Assembly: GCA_022844105.1 (NCBI GenBank)
Contig: JALHMJ010000002.1
Span: 295,836 to 359,835 of the forward strand
Length of the DNA: 64,000 nucleotides
Reading direction: 5' to 3'
From: Hyphomicrobium sp.
Lineage (GTDB): Bacteria > Pseudomonadota > Alphaproteobacteria > Rhizobiales > Hyphomicrobiaceae
How positions within the stretch are numbered: position 1 is the first letter of the stretch; every line of letters begins with the position of its first letter. Shown here piece by piece: positions 44,137-52,940 of this stretch. A model generated the notes under the pieces. That model made no database searches. It was not told the DNA's origin and was given only the letters and a program-made list of their open reading frames with translations. Position numbers and translations under genes: made by a program.

Positions 44137-45263
44137 GCGCCGCCATGACCGCGCTCCCTCCCGGCTCCACGATTGGCATCCTCGGTTCCGGCCAGCTCGG
44201 CCGAATGCTGGCGCTCGCCGCCGCGCGCTTAGGCTTCAAGTGCCACATCTATTCCGACGTTCCCGGTCCGGCCTTCGATGTCACCGATGCTTGCACCGTA
44301 GCCCCCTATGCCGATGAAAGCGCCCTTGCGGCATTTGCCAAGGCCATCTCGGTTGCGACCTACGAATTCGAGAACATTCCCGTCGCCACCGTCGATTTCC
44401 TTGACCGTCTCGTCCCTGTGAGGCCGGGAGCAAAGGCGCTGGCCTGCGCCCAGGATCGGATCAACGAAAAGACGCTGGCGCGCGAACTGGGAGCTGAAAC
44501 CGCGCCTTTTCTCGCCGTCGACAGCCGCGCGGATCTTGACGCGGCGATTGCTGACATCGGCGCTCCTGCTGTCCTCAAGACGCGCCGCTTCGGCTATGAC
44601 GGCAAAGGTCAGGCGAAGATCCTGACGCTGGCTGACGCCGATGTTGCTTGGACGGCCATGCGCGGCCAACCTTCAATTCTCGAGGGTTTCGTGAGCTTTG
44701 ACCGCGAGGTCTCCGTCATCGCGGCCCGCGCGCTCGACGGCACGTTCCGCGCTTACGAAGTCACGGAGAACGAGCACCGCAATCACATGTTGCATCGGTC
44801 TGTCGCGCCGGCGCGGATCGGAGCCGAGGCCGCGACGCAGGCCCTTGAAACCGCGCGGCGGATGGCGAATGCACTCGATTACGTCGGGGTCTTCGCAATT
44901 GAATATTTCGCGGTCACGATTGCCGGCTGCGAACACGTCTATGTCAATGAGATGGCCCCGCGCGTGCACAACTCCGGTCACTGGACCATGGACGGATCCG
45001 ACACCTGCCAGTTCGAACAGCACATTCGCGCGATCACCGGGTGGCCGCTCGGCTCGACGCGCCTCAAGGCGGCAGGCACCGAGATGATCAACCTCATCGG
45101 CGACGAAATCCTGACTTGGGAAAGAATCGCGGCCGAACCCGGCGCGCATCTGCACCACTACGGCAAGCCGGAAGTCCGCCCCGGCCGCAAGATGGGGCAC
45201 GTTAACCGCTTACTTTCAAAGGCTCCGTCTAGGACGCCGTCCAGGGGTCAGACCCCTGCTTAG
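44133..45263 (+). CDS. purK: N5-carboxyaminoimidazole ribonucleotide synthase
   Basis: The 376-residue ATP-grasp enzyme makes N5-CAIR from AIR, bicarbonate and ATP. It shows [44 protein letters not shown] and [14 protein letters not shown]. The GTG at 44133 overlaps purE stop (GTGA); an ATG 12 bases in is an alternative. The C-terminal stretch after GHVNRLL ([15 protein letters not shown]) runs into the GGGGTCAGACCCC repeat, which supplies the stop codon. Family members usually end near GHV, so the repeat has extended the protein. Confidence 0.95.
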   Translation: MSAAMTALPPGSTIGILGSGQLGRMLALAAARLGFKCHIYSDVPGPAFDVTDACTVAPYADESALAAFAKAISVATYEFENIPVATVDFLDRLVPVRPGAKALACAQDRINEKTLARELGAETAPFLAVDSRADLDAAIADIGAPAVLKTRRFGYDGKGQAKILTLADADVAWTAMRGQPSILEGFVSFDREVSVIAARALDGTFRAYEVTENEHRNHMLHRSVAPARIGAEAATQALETARRMANALDYVGVFAIEYFAVTIAGCEHVYVNEMAPRVHNSGHWTMDGSDTCQFEQHIRAITGWPLGSTRLKAAGTEMINLIGDEILTWERIAAEPGAHLHHYGKPEVRPGRKMGHVNRLLSKAPSRTPSRGQTPA

Positions 45264-45276
45264 GGGTCTGACCCCT
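45243..45276. repeat. GGGGTCAGACCCC dispersed hairpin repeat, copy 3, overlapping purK
   Basis: AGGGGTCAGACCCCT and AGGGGTCTGACCCCT are separated by a four-base spacer, with the purK TAG stop inside. The palindrome could also act as a terminator. Confidence 0.88.
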
Positions 45277-45449
45277 CCCCAGTGATTTAGACACCATTAT
45301 CTCCTGACCGGTCATGGACATTTCAACTATCGTTTGTTAAAAGCCGGCTCACCAAACAGACCCAGCGCTGCAGGGCGGCTTACCGTCCGCGGCGTAGGAT
45401 GTCGTTTTTCATATTCAGATCAACCTGATACCAGCAGAGGTTAAGTCTC

Positions 45450-45836
45450 TTGCAAGTTCTCGTTCGCGACAACAATGTCGACCAAGCCCTTAAGGCGCTC
45501 AAGAAAAAGATGCAGCGCGAGGGGATTTTCCGCGAAATGAAACTGCGGAACTATTTCGAAAAACCTTCCGAGAAGAAGGCCCGCGAGAAAGCGGAAGCCG
45601 TCCGCCGCGCCCGCAAACTCGCCCGCAAGAAACTGCAGCGTGAAGGTCTGTTGCCCTCCAAGCCCGTCGTTCCGCGCGGCGGTCCGGGCGCCAAGGGTCC
45701 AGGCGGCGGTCGTTCGTCGGGTGGCGGCTTCGGCGGTGGCGGCGGAGGCGGCTTCGGCGGCGGTGGTGGTGGCGGCTTCGGTGGTGGCGGCGGTGGCTTT
45801 GGTGGCGGTGGCGGCGGCTCATCCTTCGGCGCCTGA
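45450..45836 (+). CDS. rpsU: 30S ribosomal protein S21 with Gly-rich extension
   Basis: A 128-residue S21 that starts at [23 protein letters not shown], then [20 protein letters not shown] and [19 protein letters not shown], is the conserved Hyphomicrobiales S21 of about 75 residues. The remaining ~50 residues are an [11 protein letters not shown]-type glycine/phenylalanine repeat ending SSFGA. AGAGG lies nine bases upstream of the TTG; no ATG gives the conserved start. It ends at a strong terminator. The tail is disordered by composition and of unknown purpose. Confidence 0.93.
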   Translation: MQVLVRDNNVDQALKALKKKMQREGIFREMKLRNYFEKPSEKKAREKAEAVRRARKLARKKLQREGLLPSKPVVPRGGPGAKGPGGGRSSGGGFGGGGGGGFGGGGGGGFGGGGGGFGGGGGGSSFGA

Positions 45837-45860
45837 TCGACCCGCACATCTGGAATTTGC

Positions 45861-45892
45861 AAAGGCCATGCGAAAATCGCATGGCCTTTGTC
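45861..45892. terminator. Terminator between rpsU and hydrolase
   Basis: AAAGGCCATGCGA pairs with TCGCATGGCCTTT around AAA (45861-45889), with T-rich flank. It lies between convergent genes and can serve both. Confidence 0.9.
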
Positions 45893-45910
45893 GTTTGCGG
45901 CCGACTCTGA

Positions 45911-46753
45911 CTATTGCGAAGCTGGACTCACGGGTCCAATCGAGGCGTTCGGCCAGTGGGCCTGCAGCCACCCATAAATCGTTTCATACGATCCAAATAG
46001 ATAGTGGTCTGAATGCCCCGCACCCGCGAACGTCGCGACTTGAACGGGGCCTGTGAGCGCCCCAGCCACCTGCCGGCTCATGGCAACGGGAATGATGTCA
46101 TCGGCTTCACCATGCACGATGAGAACACGCGCCTTCACGCGCGCTGCAAATCGCAAGGTCTCGTAGCGATCAGTCATGAGCCAACGTGCCGGTAAAAACG
46201 GATAATGCAACGTTGCCAGGTCCACGATCGAGGTGTAGGGCGCATCGAGGATAACGCCCCCGACCTCCTTGTCCGCCGCCACTTGAATCGCCACGCCGGT
46301 CCCAAGCGATTCGCCATAAATCACGATATTGCGCGCGGGAATTCCGCTTGCCCGCACAGCTTCATAAACTTCTTTCGCGTCCGAGACGTTGGCTCTCTCC
46401 GTTGGCCGCCCAGTACTGCCGCCAAACCCGCGATACGTCATCATGACGATGCCGTACCCGTGCGCCATATACTTGCGTACACGCTCCGAGCGGGTGACGA
46501 GTGATCCGCCGTTTCCGTGCAAATAAAGAAGGGTCGGACGTCCCGGCTGCGCTTTGCCCCACCACGTGACGATCTTCGCTCCATCCGCCATCGTAAGTTC
46601 GCGCTCGACGACCTCCGGCAGGTCGGCCTCAATGGGCAGCGTCCGCTGCGTGTCGGGCATATACAGCAACCGCTGTTGCAGCACCCGCGTCCCGACGACA
46701 CCGAGCGCGACCAGAACCGCCAGAACAACCAGTCCCTTGAGAGCGAAGATCAT
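45911..46753 (-). CDS. Membrane-anchored alpha/beta hydrolase (BEM46/ABHD13-like)
   Basis: A 280-residue protein. One N-terminal membrane segment (LKGLVVLAVLVALGVVGTRVL) precedes a hydrolase domain. LYLHGNGGS is the oxyanion turn, YGESLGTGVAIQ carries the nucleophile Ser (GESLG), the acid Asp is in HGEADDIIPV, and GAGHSDHYLFG provides the His. This set matches the BEM46/ABHD13-like hydrolases, likely facing the cytoplasm or inner membrane. The natural substrate is unknown. It ends at a shared terminator and starts about 22 bases before the end of the upstream membrane-protein gene. Confidence 0.87.
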   Translation of the reverse strand: MIFALKGLVVLAVLVALGVVGTRVLQQRLLYMPDTQRTLPIEADLPEVVERELTMADGAKIVTWWGKAQPGRPTLLYLHGNGGSLVTRSERVRKYMAHGYGIVMMTYRGFGGSTGRPTERANVSDAKEVYEAVRASGIPARNIVIYGESLGTGVAIQVAADKEVGGVILDAPYTSIVDLATLHYPFLPARWLMTDRYETLRFAARVKARVLIVHGEADDIIPVAMSRQVAGALTGPVQVATFAGAGHSDHYLFGSYETIYGWLQAHWPNASIGPVSPASQ

Positions 46754-46774
46754 GTGCGGCTCAGTCCAATCAGC

Positions 46775-47530
46775 TCACAGTGAACCGCGCGCCAGGGCGG
46801 GGGCTCCATCATGATCCCACACGGGATCTCCGACGAGTTGCAAATGTCGCCACGCCGCCATGACCATGAACACATAACTGTAGGTCTCGATCAGTTCTTC
46901 CCAGAAACGCATCTGCATTCCATGAACGACGCGCTCGTCGAGATAGATGCAAGCCATGACCAAACCTCCCGCCAGATAGAGCGGCCACGCCTGCCAGCGC
47001 AAACCAAGGCGGAACACGCCGCTGAATTCGGACCTCTGCCAAAAGAGATAAAAGGGGATCGGCAGCGTCATTGCAATTAGGGCAGCCTCTTGCAAGCCAT
47101 GGTCTGCGAGGAAGTACAGCCAATCCCAGCCCAGGTGTTGGCTAACCACTTTGACATCGGCCTCACGCACGAACGCCGCCGCCGCAAGCATCGCCAATGC
47201 TCCACCGGCCACGCGCACCGGGCCATGTCCGTTGCGCCACGACCGATAAAACAACGCCACCGCGACGGCTAGCAGCAGGACATGCAGGATCTCGATCGGC
47301 CCGCCTTCGACGGCAATGATTTCAAGATCGAGTGTCCCGGCAAACCATTGCTGGCCGAGGTAAAGCCCCGGTACGAAGACGAGCGCCGCAACAAGAGCTC
47401 GGACTGCGAACGATCGCAAAAGTCGAGGATAGGCACGTTCTGCCGGCAAGATTCGCCCCCGTGGCCGACGCGATTTGACGACCAACCCTAATGAATGCGT
47501 GACCGTCGCACACATTGACGGCATAAGCAC
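46775..47530 (-). CDS. Multi-pass membrane protein, hypothetical
   Basis: A 251-residue protein with about seven hydrophobic segments (for example VRALVAALVFVPGLYLG, IEILHVLLLAVAVALFY, LAMLAAAAFV, AALIAMTLPIPFYLFW, PLYLAGGLVMACIYL). The last segment carries WEELIETYSYVFMVMAAW. No family is recognised with confidence. The N-terminal start is not certain because the first 30 residues are basic and hydrophilic. It may be in an operon with the downstream hydrolase. Confidence 0.65.
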   Translation of the reverse strand: MLMPSMCATVTHSLGLVVKSRRPRGRILPAERAYPRLLRSFAVRALVAALVFVPGLYLGQQWFAGTLDLEIIAVEGGPIEILHVLLLAVAVALFYRSWRNGHGPVRVAGGALAMLAAAAFVREADVKVVSQHLGWDWLYFLADHGLQEAALIAMTLPIPFYLFWQRSEFSGVFRLGLRWQAWPLYLAGGLVMACIYLDERVVHGMQMRFWEELIETYSYVFMVMAAWRHLQLVGDPVWDHDGAPALARGSL

Positions 47531-47587
47531 AGCCCGTCAAATCTGGCCCTGGGAGAGATGGATAGAAAGCGTTGCCGCTCCGCGAAT

Positions 47588-48175
47588 TCAGCGCAGACCT
47601 TCTGCCAACACGGGCGGCGCTGGTGGCGTAAAGCCCACTGGATCGGAAATATTTTCCTCGGATGGGTCATCGAAGCAGGCAAGCAACCGTTGCGCGCGCA
47701 GCGGTCCCGGCAAATGGCCAAAAGCGGACCCCCGGCTGACGGCCAAATAGGGGGCGAACGCCAGCACATCGTCACGACCCAAAGTGCCTTCACGGCGGCC
47801 TTGTTTGATCGCAAAACAATCCGCTTCGTTCTCGCTCGTCTGAGTGGGATAGAACATGTGACCGAGCAAATGATGCGCGCACTCGTGGTTGAAAAAGAAA
47901 ACCTGCATCCTGTCGGGCAATGTATCGAGCCGCCTCTTGTTCAAAGTGATGATTGGCATCCGGTTGACGATCCGAGCGCTCGCCACGTCCCCCAGGTCAT
48001 CCATGTGGATGGACCGAACGGTCTGGCCGCGAAAATCACGGCACGCCAGGTCTTGGCCGCCGATTGTGATACGAGCCTGCAGCCCCTGGGTCGAGCCTGC
48101 CTGAGCCATGGCCGACAGGCTGATTGCCGCCAGCGCCGTTAGCGATAAGAGGACCCGCCGCAAGGTCCGCGTCAT
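47588..48175 (-). CDS. Exported M48-like zinc metallopeptidase
   Basis: A 195-residue exported protein. A signal peptide (VLLSLTALAAISLSAMAQA) precedes the domain. Residues 97-101 are HECAH (HExxH zinc site), and ENEADCFA about 16 residues later matches the third-ligand motif of M48 peptidases (ExEAD), with glutamate 117. The segment NHECAHHLLGHMF is clear. No membrane helices follow, unlike HtpX. It is shorter than most M48 proteases and may be a compact secreted version. GGGAG six bases before the ATG at 48175 sets the start. Confidence 0.78.
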   Translation of the reverse strand: MTRTLRRVLLSLTALAAISLSAMAQAGSTQGLQARITIGGQDLACRDFRGQTVRSIHMDDLGDVASARIVNRMPIITLNKRRLDTLPDRMQVFFFNHECAHHLLGHMFYPTQTSENEADCFAIKQGRREGTLGRDDVLAFAPYLAVSRGSAFGHLPGPLRAQRLLACFDDPSEENISDPVGFTPPAPPVLAEGLR

Positions 48176-48199
48176 GCGCATCTCCCTCGTCTCGATCAC

Positions 48200-48553
48200 C
48201 GCCCCCCGCTATTGGGAACGGAACAACCATCAGGCTAACGCGGATTCTAGGCTGCGTGGATCAAATTTTGTGTCCGGCCAAGGGTCAGGGTAAAAGAAGC
48301 ACGCAAAAACGTCTTTCGAGATCAATACGCGAAGCGTCTTGAGGTTCCGTTCTCTCTGCGATCTTACGCACATGGCCAACAACGAGCCCACTCACCAAGG
48401 ACGGCCTGGCAAGTGGATGGGGGCGAGGCGGCCTTATGAATTCATGTGCTCAAATCGTCAGGCTGCGCCCTCACGCGCCGTGAACGCGCATGCGCAATTC
48501 ACCAGCAGTCGGGATGGTATCCGTCTCTCTTCCGAGCTGCAGCAAGCTTATCG
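48200..48553. other. Intergenic region between protease and pntB
   Basis: A 354-base gap. A short rightward frame (48372-48557, MANNEPTHQGRPGKW...) lacks family resemblance and a clear ribosome site and is not called. No promoter or hairpin was convincing. Confidence 0.45.
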
Positions 48554-49978
48554 CTAATGCGCGAGAGACTTCGCGATTTCCTCTGTCATCTTCTTCGCGT
48601 CGCCTAAAACCATGACGGTGTTGTCGCGATAGAAGACCGGATTGTCGATGCCCGCGTAACCCGACGCCAGCGAACGCTTATTGAAGAACACCGTCGATGC
48701 CTTCCACACCTGCAGCACGGGCATGCCGTAGATCGGCGACGTCTTGTCGTCTTCAGCCGCCGGGTTGACGACGTCGTTGGCGCCGATGACATAGACTGCA
48801 TCGGCTTGCGCGAACTCGGAATTGATATCTTCCAGTTCGAAGACCTCATCATACGGAACGTTCGCTTCCGCAAGCAGCACGTTCATGTGGCCCGGCATGC
48901 GACCGGCAACCGGATGGATCGCGTATTTCACTTCCACTCCGGCCTTCTTCAACTGGTCGCCCATTTCCCGCAGTGCATGCTGCGCCTGAGCGACCGCCAT
49001 GCCGTAGCCCGGCACGATGATGACCTTCGAGGCGTTCTTCAACACGTACGCGGCGTCTTCCGCCGAACCGAGCTTGACCGGCTTCTGTTCACCCTTTGCG
49101 CCGCCTACCGCCGCCGTCTCGCCGCCAAACCCGCCGGCGATCACCGAGACGAACGAGCGGTTCATGCCCTTACACATGATATAGGACAGGATCGCACCGG
49201 AAGAACCGACCAGCGCGCCGGTAATGATCAGCGCGACGTTGCCGAGCGTGAAGCCGATGCCGGCGGCAGCCCAACCCGAATACGAGTTCAGCATCGACAC
49301 GACGACGGGCATATCTGCGCCACCTATCGGAATGATAATGAGTACGCCGAAAACGAGCGCCACGATCGTGATCGCCCAGAACATCCAAGCCGATCCGCCC
49401 GACGAGACGAACGAATAGATCAGGAACACCAGCAGCAGGAACAGCGCCGAGTTGATGACGTGCCGCATCGGCAGCAAAATCGGCGCGCCTGACATTTTGC
49501 CGGACAGCTTGGCAAACGCGATGACCGAACCCGTGAAGGTGATGGCACCGATGGCAGCTCCGAGCGCCATTTCGAACAAGCTTGCTCCGAGAATGCCGGC
49601 TGCCGGGTTGGCGGGATCGGCGAGGATGCCGAACGCCTCCGGCGCGTAAAGCGCACCTGCCGCGACGAATACGGCCGCAAGACCCACCAGCGAATGGAAC
49701 GCGGCGACCAGTTCCGGCATCTGCGTCATAGGAATTTCTCGCGCGAGTTTCGCGCCGAGGAAGCCACCGATGCCAAGACCGGCGAGGATCAGGATCCACG
49801 TCAGAAAACTGTTAGGTTCTCCGAGCAGACCGAATGTCGTCAGGATGGCGATAGTCATACCGACCATGCCGAACGTGTTGCCTTGCCGCGAGGTCTCGGG
49901 ATGCGAGAGCCCCCGCAATGCGAGAATGAACAGGATGCCGGAGACAAGATAGAGAAGGGCGGCGAGGTTGGCGCTCAT
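48554..49978 (-). CDS. pntB: NAD(P) transhydrogenase subunit beta
   Basis: A 474-residue subunit with about nine membrane helices in the N-terminal 290 residues and a soluble NADP(H)-binding domain (dIII) at the C-terminus (VIIVPGYGMAVAQAQHALREM, VYVIGANDVVNPAA, VWKASTVFFNKRSLASGYAGIDNP). With PntAA and PntAB it couples proton flow to hydride transfer from NADH to NADP+. It is last in the pntAA-pntAB-pntB operon. Length is normal. Confidence 0.96.
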   Translation of the reverse strand: MSANLAALLYLVSGILFILALRGLSHPETSRQGNTFGMVGMTIAILTTFGLLGEPNSFLTWILILAGLGIGGFLGAKLAREIPMTQMPELVAAFHSLVGLAAVFVAAGALYAPEAFGILADPANPAAGILGASLFEMALGAAIGAITFTGSVIAFAKLSGKMSGAPILLPMRHVINSALFLLLVFLIYSFVSSGGSAWMFWAITIVALVFGVLIIIPIGGADMPVVVSMLNSYSGWAAAGIGFTLGNVALIITGALVGSSGAILSYIMCKGMNRSFVSVIAGGFGGETAAVGGAKGEQKPVKLGSAEDAAYVLKNASKVIIVPGYGMAVAQAQHALREMGDQLKKAGVEVKYAIHPVAGRMPGHMNVLLAEANVPYDEVFELEDINSEFAQADAVYVIGANDVVNPAAEDDKTSPIYGMPVLQVWKASTVFFNKRSLASGYAGIDNPVFYRDNTVMVLGDAKKMTEEIAKSLAH

Positions 49979-50081
49979 GATGGGGCAGTCCTCAACTCTT
50001 TCGGTCCAGTCGCGCCGGGGCGTTTCATTTCAGCCGCTCGCGGGAAGTTTCAGGGAGCACTAACGTGGTCGAGGCGGACGC

Positions 50082-50480
50082 CTACTTGGACGCGTCCTTT
50101 TTGGGTTCTTTTTTCTTGTACATCGCAAGCATGCGCTGCGTGACGAGGAAGCCGCCGAAGATATTCACCGAGGCCATCACCAGGGCCAGGAAACCGAACA
50201 GCTTGGCCAGGATCGACCCGTCCTTGAAAAACGGCACCCCGACCGACAGCAGCGCGCCGACGACGATCACGGACGAGATCGCATTGGTCACCGACATCAG
50301 CGGCGTGTGCAGCGCGGGCGTCACGCTCCACACCACGTAATATCCAACGAAGATGGCCATGGCGAAAACCATGAGTCGGTAAATGGACGGGTCGACGTTA
50401 TCGATGCCGGCCGCAAACGCCGTCTGCGAAAAACAGACGGTGGCGGCCAGGGCGAGAGCGACAGTCTTGAAGCGCGTCAT
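50082..50480 (-). CDS. pntAB: NAD(P) transhydrogenase subunit alpha part 2
   Basis: A 132-residue membrane subunit with about four helices: an apparent signal-like N-terminus ([19 protein letters not shown]), then [36 protein letters not shown] and [20 protein letters not shown], with the [18 protein letters not shown] motif of the family between. The ATG at 50480 is selected over an upstream codon because it gives this start. It lies 12 bases after pntAA and about 100 bases before pntB. Confidence 0.92.
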   Translation of the reverse strand: MTRFKTVALALAATVCFSQTAFAAGIDNVDPSIYRLMVFAMAIFVGYYVVWSVTPALHTPLMSVTNAISSVIVVGALLSVGVPFFKDGSILAKLFGFLALVMASVNIFGGFLVTQRMLAMYKKKEPKKDASK

Positions 50481-50491
50481 CGGCTTGATCC

Positions 50492-51628
50492 TCACGCGGC
50501 GGATTGCAGGTTCGGGTGGACGACCTTGCCGTCCTTGGCAACGAGGGTGCCCTTCACGATCTCGTCGTCCCAATCGATTTTCAGGATCTTTTCCTTCTTG
50601 TCGATGAGCACTTCGAGGAAAGCGAGCAGGTTCTTGGCATACAAGCTAGAAGCGTTGACGGGAACGGTGCCGGCAAGATTGATCGGCCCGGCAATGGTGA
50701 CGCCGCCGACGTCCACCGTCTGGCCTGGAACCGTGGCCTCGCAATTGCCGCCCCGCTCGGCGGCCAGATCGACGATGACGGCACCCGGTTTCATGCTCTC
50801 GACCATGGCGCGCGTGATCAGTCGCGGCGCAGGGCGGCCAGGAATCAAAGCCGTCGTGATGACGATGTCCTGGATCTTGATGTGATTGGCAACGAGTTCG
50901 GCCTGTTTCGCCTGGTACTCAGCCGACATCGGCTTGGCATAGCCGGCCGCCGTCTGAGCCTGCTTAAACTCATCGTCCTCGACCGCGACGAACTTCGCCC
51001 CAAGCGACTGCACCTGTTCTTTCGTGGCCGGTCGCACGTCCGTCGCCGTAACAATGCCCCCGAGGCGCCGCGCCGTCGCGATGGCCTGCAGGCCGGCGAC
51101 GCCGACACCCATGATGAAGATCTTGGCGGCCGGAACCGTACCGGCGGCAGTCATCATCATCGGCAGCGCCTGACCGAACATCGACGCGCCGTCGACCACG
51201 GCCTTGTAACCGGCGAGGTTGGCTTGCGAGGACAGCACGTCCATCGACTGCGCCCGTGTGATGCGCGGCATGAATTCCATCGAGAACAGTGTCGCGCCGC
51301 GTGCGGCTGCGGCGTCCAGCGACGCACGGTCGTTGAACGGCTCGATCATGGCGGCCACGAGCGCGCCAGGTTTCAAGGCAGCCATCTCTTCCGGGCTCGG
51401 GCGGCGCACTTTCAACAGAATATCCGCACCTGTAATCGCAGCAGCGGCCCCCTCGACGATCTCGGCGCCCTGCGCCTTCAACATGTCGTCGGAAAACCGG
51501 GAGCGGAGTCCTGCGCCGGATTGAACCTTCACGGTCGCGCCAAGGGCGACGAGCTTCTTCACCGTCTCCGGCGAAACGGCGACGCGCGGTTCATCCGGCC
51601 CCTCCGAAGTGACTGCAATCGTGATCAT
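50492..51628 (-). CDS. pntAA: NAD(P) transhydrogenase subunit alpha part 1
   Basis: The 378-residue soluble NAD(H)-binding subunit (dI). [20 protein letters not shown] starts the family; [22 protein letters not shown] is the dinucleotide-binding loop, and [15 protein letters not shown] with [12 protein letters not shown] are hallmarks of alanine dehydrogenase/PntA. The ATG at 51628 is the family start; an upstream frame to 51718 has no ribosome site. It leads the pnt operon. Confidence 0.95.
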   Translation of the reverse strand: MITIAVTSEGPDEPRVAVSPETVKKLVALGATVKVQSGAGLRSRFSDDMLKAQGAEIVEGAAAAITGADILLKVRRPSPEEMAALKPGALVAAMIEPFNDRASLDAAAARGATLFSMEFMPRITRAQSMDVLSSQANLAGYKAVVDGASMFGQALPMMMTAAGTVPAAKIFIMGVGVAGLQAIATARRLGGIVTATDVRPATKEQVQSLGAKFVAVEDDEFKQAQTAAGYAKPMSAEYQAKQAELVANHIKIQDIVITTALIPGRPAPRLITRAMVESMKPGAVIVDLAAERGGNCEATVPGQTVDVGGVTIAGPINLAGTVPVNASSLYAKNLLAFLEVLIDKKEKILKIDWDDEIVKGTLVAKDGKVVHPNLQSAA

Positions 51629-51648
51629 GGAGACATCCGATGCGTAAC

Positions 51649-51662
51649 GCGGCTTCAGCCGC
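51649..51662. other. Hairpin in pnt leader
   Basis: GCGGCTTCAGCCGC is a perfect short inverted repeat, 20-35 bases before the pntAA start. A longer stem lies further upstream (GGGCACC 51710-51716 with GGTGCCC 51733-51739). Either could be a terminator of the upstream small gene or a leader structure; neither has a T-run. Confidence 0.4.
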
Positions 51663-51760
51663 ATTACCGATTGAGAATGACGCAGAACGCGGAGTGGCGC
51701 TGCCGCACCGGGCACCACCGCAGTTTCCCCGCGGTGCCCGTGGCGAGCCGAGCCACAGGC

Positions 51761-51904
51761 TCAGACCAGGAAGTAATACATTCCCGCGAGCAATAGCACG
51801 AGCAACACGATCGCAATTTTCGAGAACCGAATGAACGCGTTGTACGTGGCTTTGTGCTGATTGTAATCCATGGCCGGATGGCCGTTCGACGTATCGACGC
51901 TCAT
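51761..51904 (-). CDS. aa3-type cytochrome c oxidase subunit IV
   Basis: A 47-residue protein. The pattern HPAMDYNQHKATYNAFIRFSK followed by one membrane helix (IAIVLLVLLLAGMYYFLV) is the hallmark of the bacterial aa3-oxidase subunit IV. It sits on the oxidase as a small single-helix subunit of unclear role. GAGGGAGGG lies upstream of the ATG at 51904. It is directly upstream of the pnt operon on the same strand, a location often seen in Hyphomicrobiales. Other oxidase subunits are not in the window. Confidence 0.88.
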   Translation of the reverse strand: MSVDTSNGHPAMDYNQHKATYNAFIRFSKIAIVLLVLLLAGMYYFLV

Positions 51905-52046
51905 TTCGGTCTTGCCCTCCCTCGAATGATCATCGGCGCTTAAGGCCGTGCGGGGCTCATAGACCCCTTTAGTTACCTAGCCTAGCACCCCGAACGTCGC
52001 AAGCGGGCCGCATTTTGGCGAACTCGTAAATGGACGAGGGACCCAT

Positions 52047-52100
52047 GGGGTCAGACCCCGATTGGAAAAAGGGGTCAGACCCCGATTGGGGTCTGACCCC
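52047..52100. repeat. GGGGTCAGACCCC dispersed hairpin repeat, copy 4 (one and a half units)
   Basis: A half unit (52047-52065, GGGGTCAGACCCCGATTGG) precedes a full inverted pair GGGGTCAGACCCCGATT/GGGGTCTGACCCC at 52071-52100. The duplication of the left arm suggests a tandem event. Confidence 0.9.
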
Positions 52101-52211
52101 ATCACCCGCCGACCGCATCACCACCCCATCACCGCGGATCCCCAGCCTCATTGCTGGCTCAATAGGCTGGCACGGCAGTCACATCGGATAACGGCCGGAG
52201 GATACCCCGCA

Positions 52212-52940
52212 ATGCAGCATTGCCGTTCACCGCGCACCGCCGCCGCTGGGCTCATCGCGGCGGTTGGCCTCGTCTTGGGGCTGGTCTCGACACCCGTCCG
52301 GGCGCTCGACCCCGACCCAGGCGAAGAAAAAGCCGTGAAATCTTGTGAGCGCAAGCTCTGCACCATGGTCCTGGGCAAGCTGCCCGCCGGCCCCGACCTC
52401 GCCTGTGACATCGCCAAAACCTGGGACCGCGACACTCTCAAGTCCGGCGAATCCTCCTCGATATCCTGGGGCTTTGGCGACGCGCGCTGCTCCGTCGACC
52501 TCAAACTGAGCCGCTCAGCCGTCCTCACCGCTTTGTCCCCCGGCAAAAACGTTGTCCAGGTCCCCGAGCACGAGGTTCAATGTGTCGTGGAGCAAGACGG
52601 TGTTGCAAAGCCGGTCGTCGTGAAACTGGCGCCAAAGCTGATCTTCAAGAATGGCAAGGCCGATAAAATCTGGATCAACTTGAACGACGTCAACGGACCG
52701 ACGGGCGTTAAAGCGACTGTCAGCATGGCCGCCGAATTGGAAGACAAGCTTGGCCTGTTTCACCGCGGGATGGTGAAGTCGGTCAACAAATTCCTGCACA
52801 AAAAGTGCGCCGACCGCTATTTCGCCGACGGCCGTCCGAAAGACGAGCCTGCAGCCAAGAAAACGGCGGACAAGTCCGCGGCAAAGACCACCGCCAAATC
52901 GCAGGATAAGATAGCACCGCTCGCCGCCGACGCGAAATGA
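52212..52940 (+). CDS. Secreted Cys-containing protein, paralog 1
   Basis: A 242-residue protein with a signal peptide (AAAGLIAAVGLVLGLVSTPVRA). The mature domain has CERKLCTMVLGKLPAGPDLACDI, GDARCSVDLKLSRSAVLTAL, and VPEHEVQCVVEQDG with a further C in KKCADRYF. The C-terminal ~40 residues are a Lys/Ala/Asp-rich tail. No named family is recognised. The downstream gene codes for a related protein (same Cys spacing), so this is a tandem duplication. GGAGG before the ATG at 52212 supports the start. Translation of the two is coupled by an overlapping ATGA. Confidence 0.75.
   Translation: MQHCRSPRTAAAGLIAAVGLVLGLVSTPVRALDPDPGEEKAVKSCERKLCTMVLGKLPAGPDLACDIAKTWDRDTLKSGESSSISWGFGDARCSVDLKLSRSAVLTALSPGKNVVQVPEHEVQCVVEQDGVAKPVVVKLAPKLIFKNGKADKIWINLNDVNGPTGVKATVSMAAELEDKLGLFHRGMVKSVNKFLHKKCADRYFADGRPKDEPAAKKTADKSAAKTTAKSQDKIAPLAADAK

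Noticed and set aside
48339-48557. 72-codon frame on the + strand before pntB
   Set aside because: No family likeness, no clear ribosome site, and low-complexity basic content.
50504-51796. 430-codon frame on the + strand
   Set aside because: It lies fully opposite the strongly supported pntAA gene; its Arg/His/Asp-rich composition is typical of the antisense of a high-GC gene.
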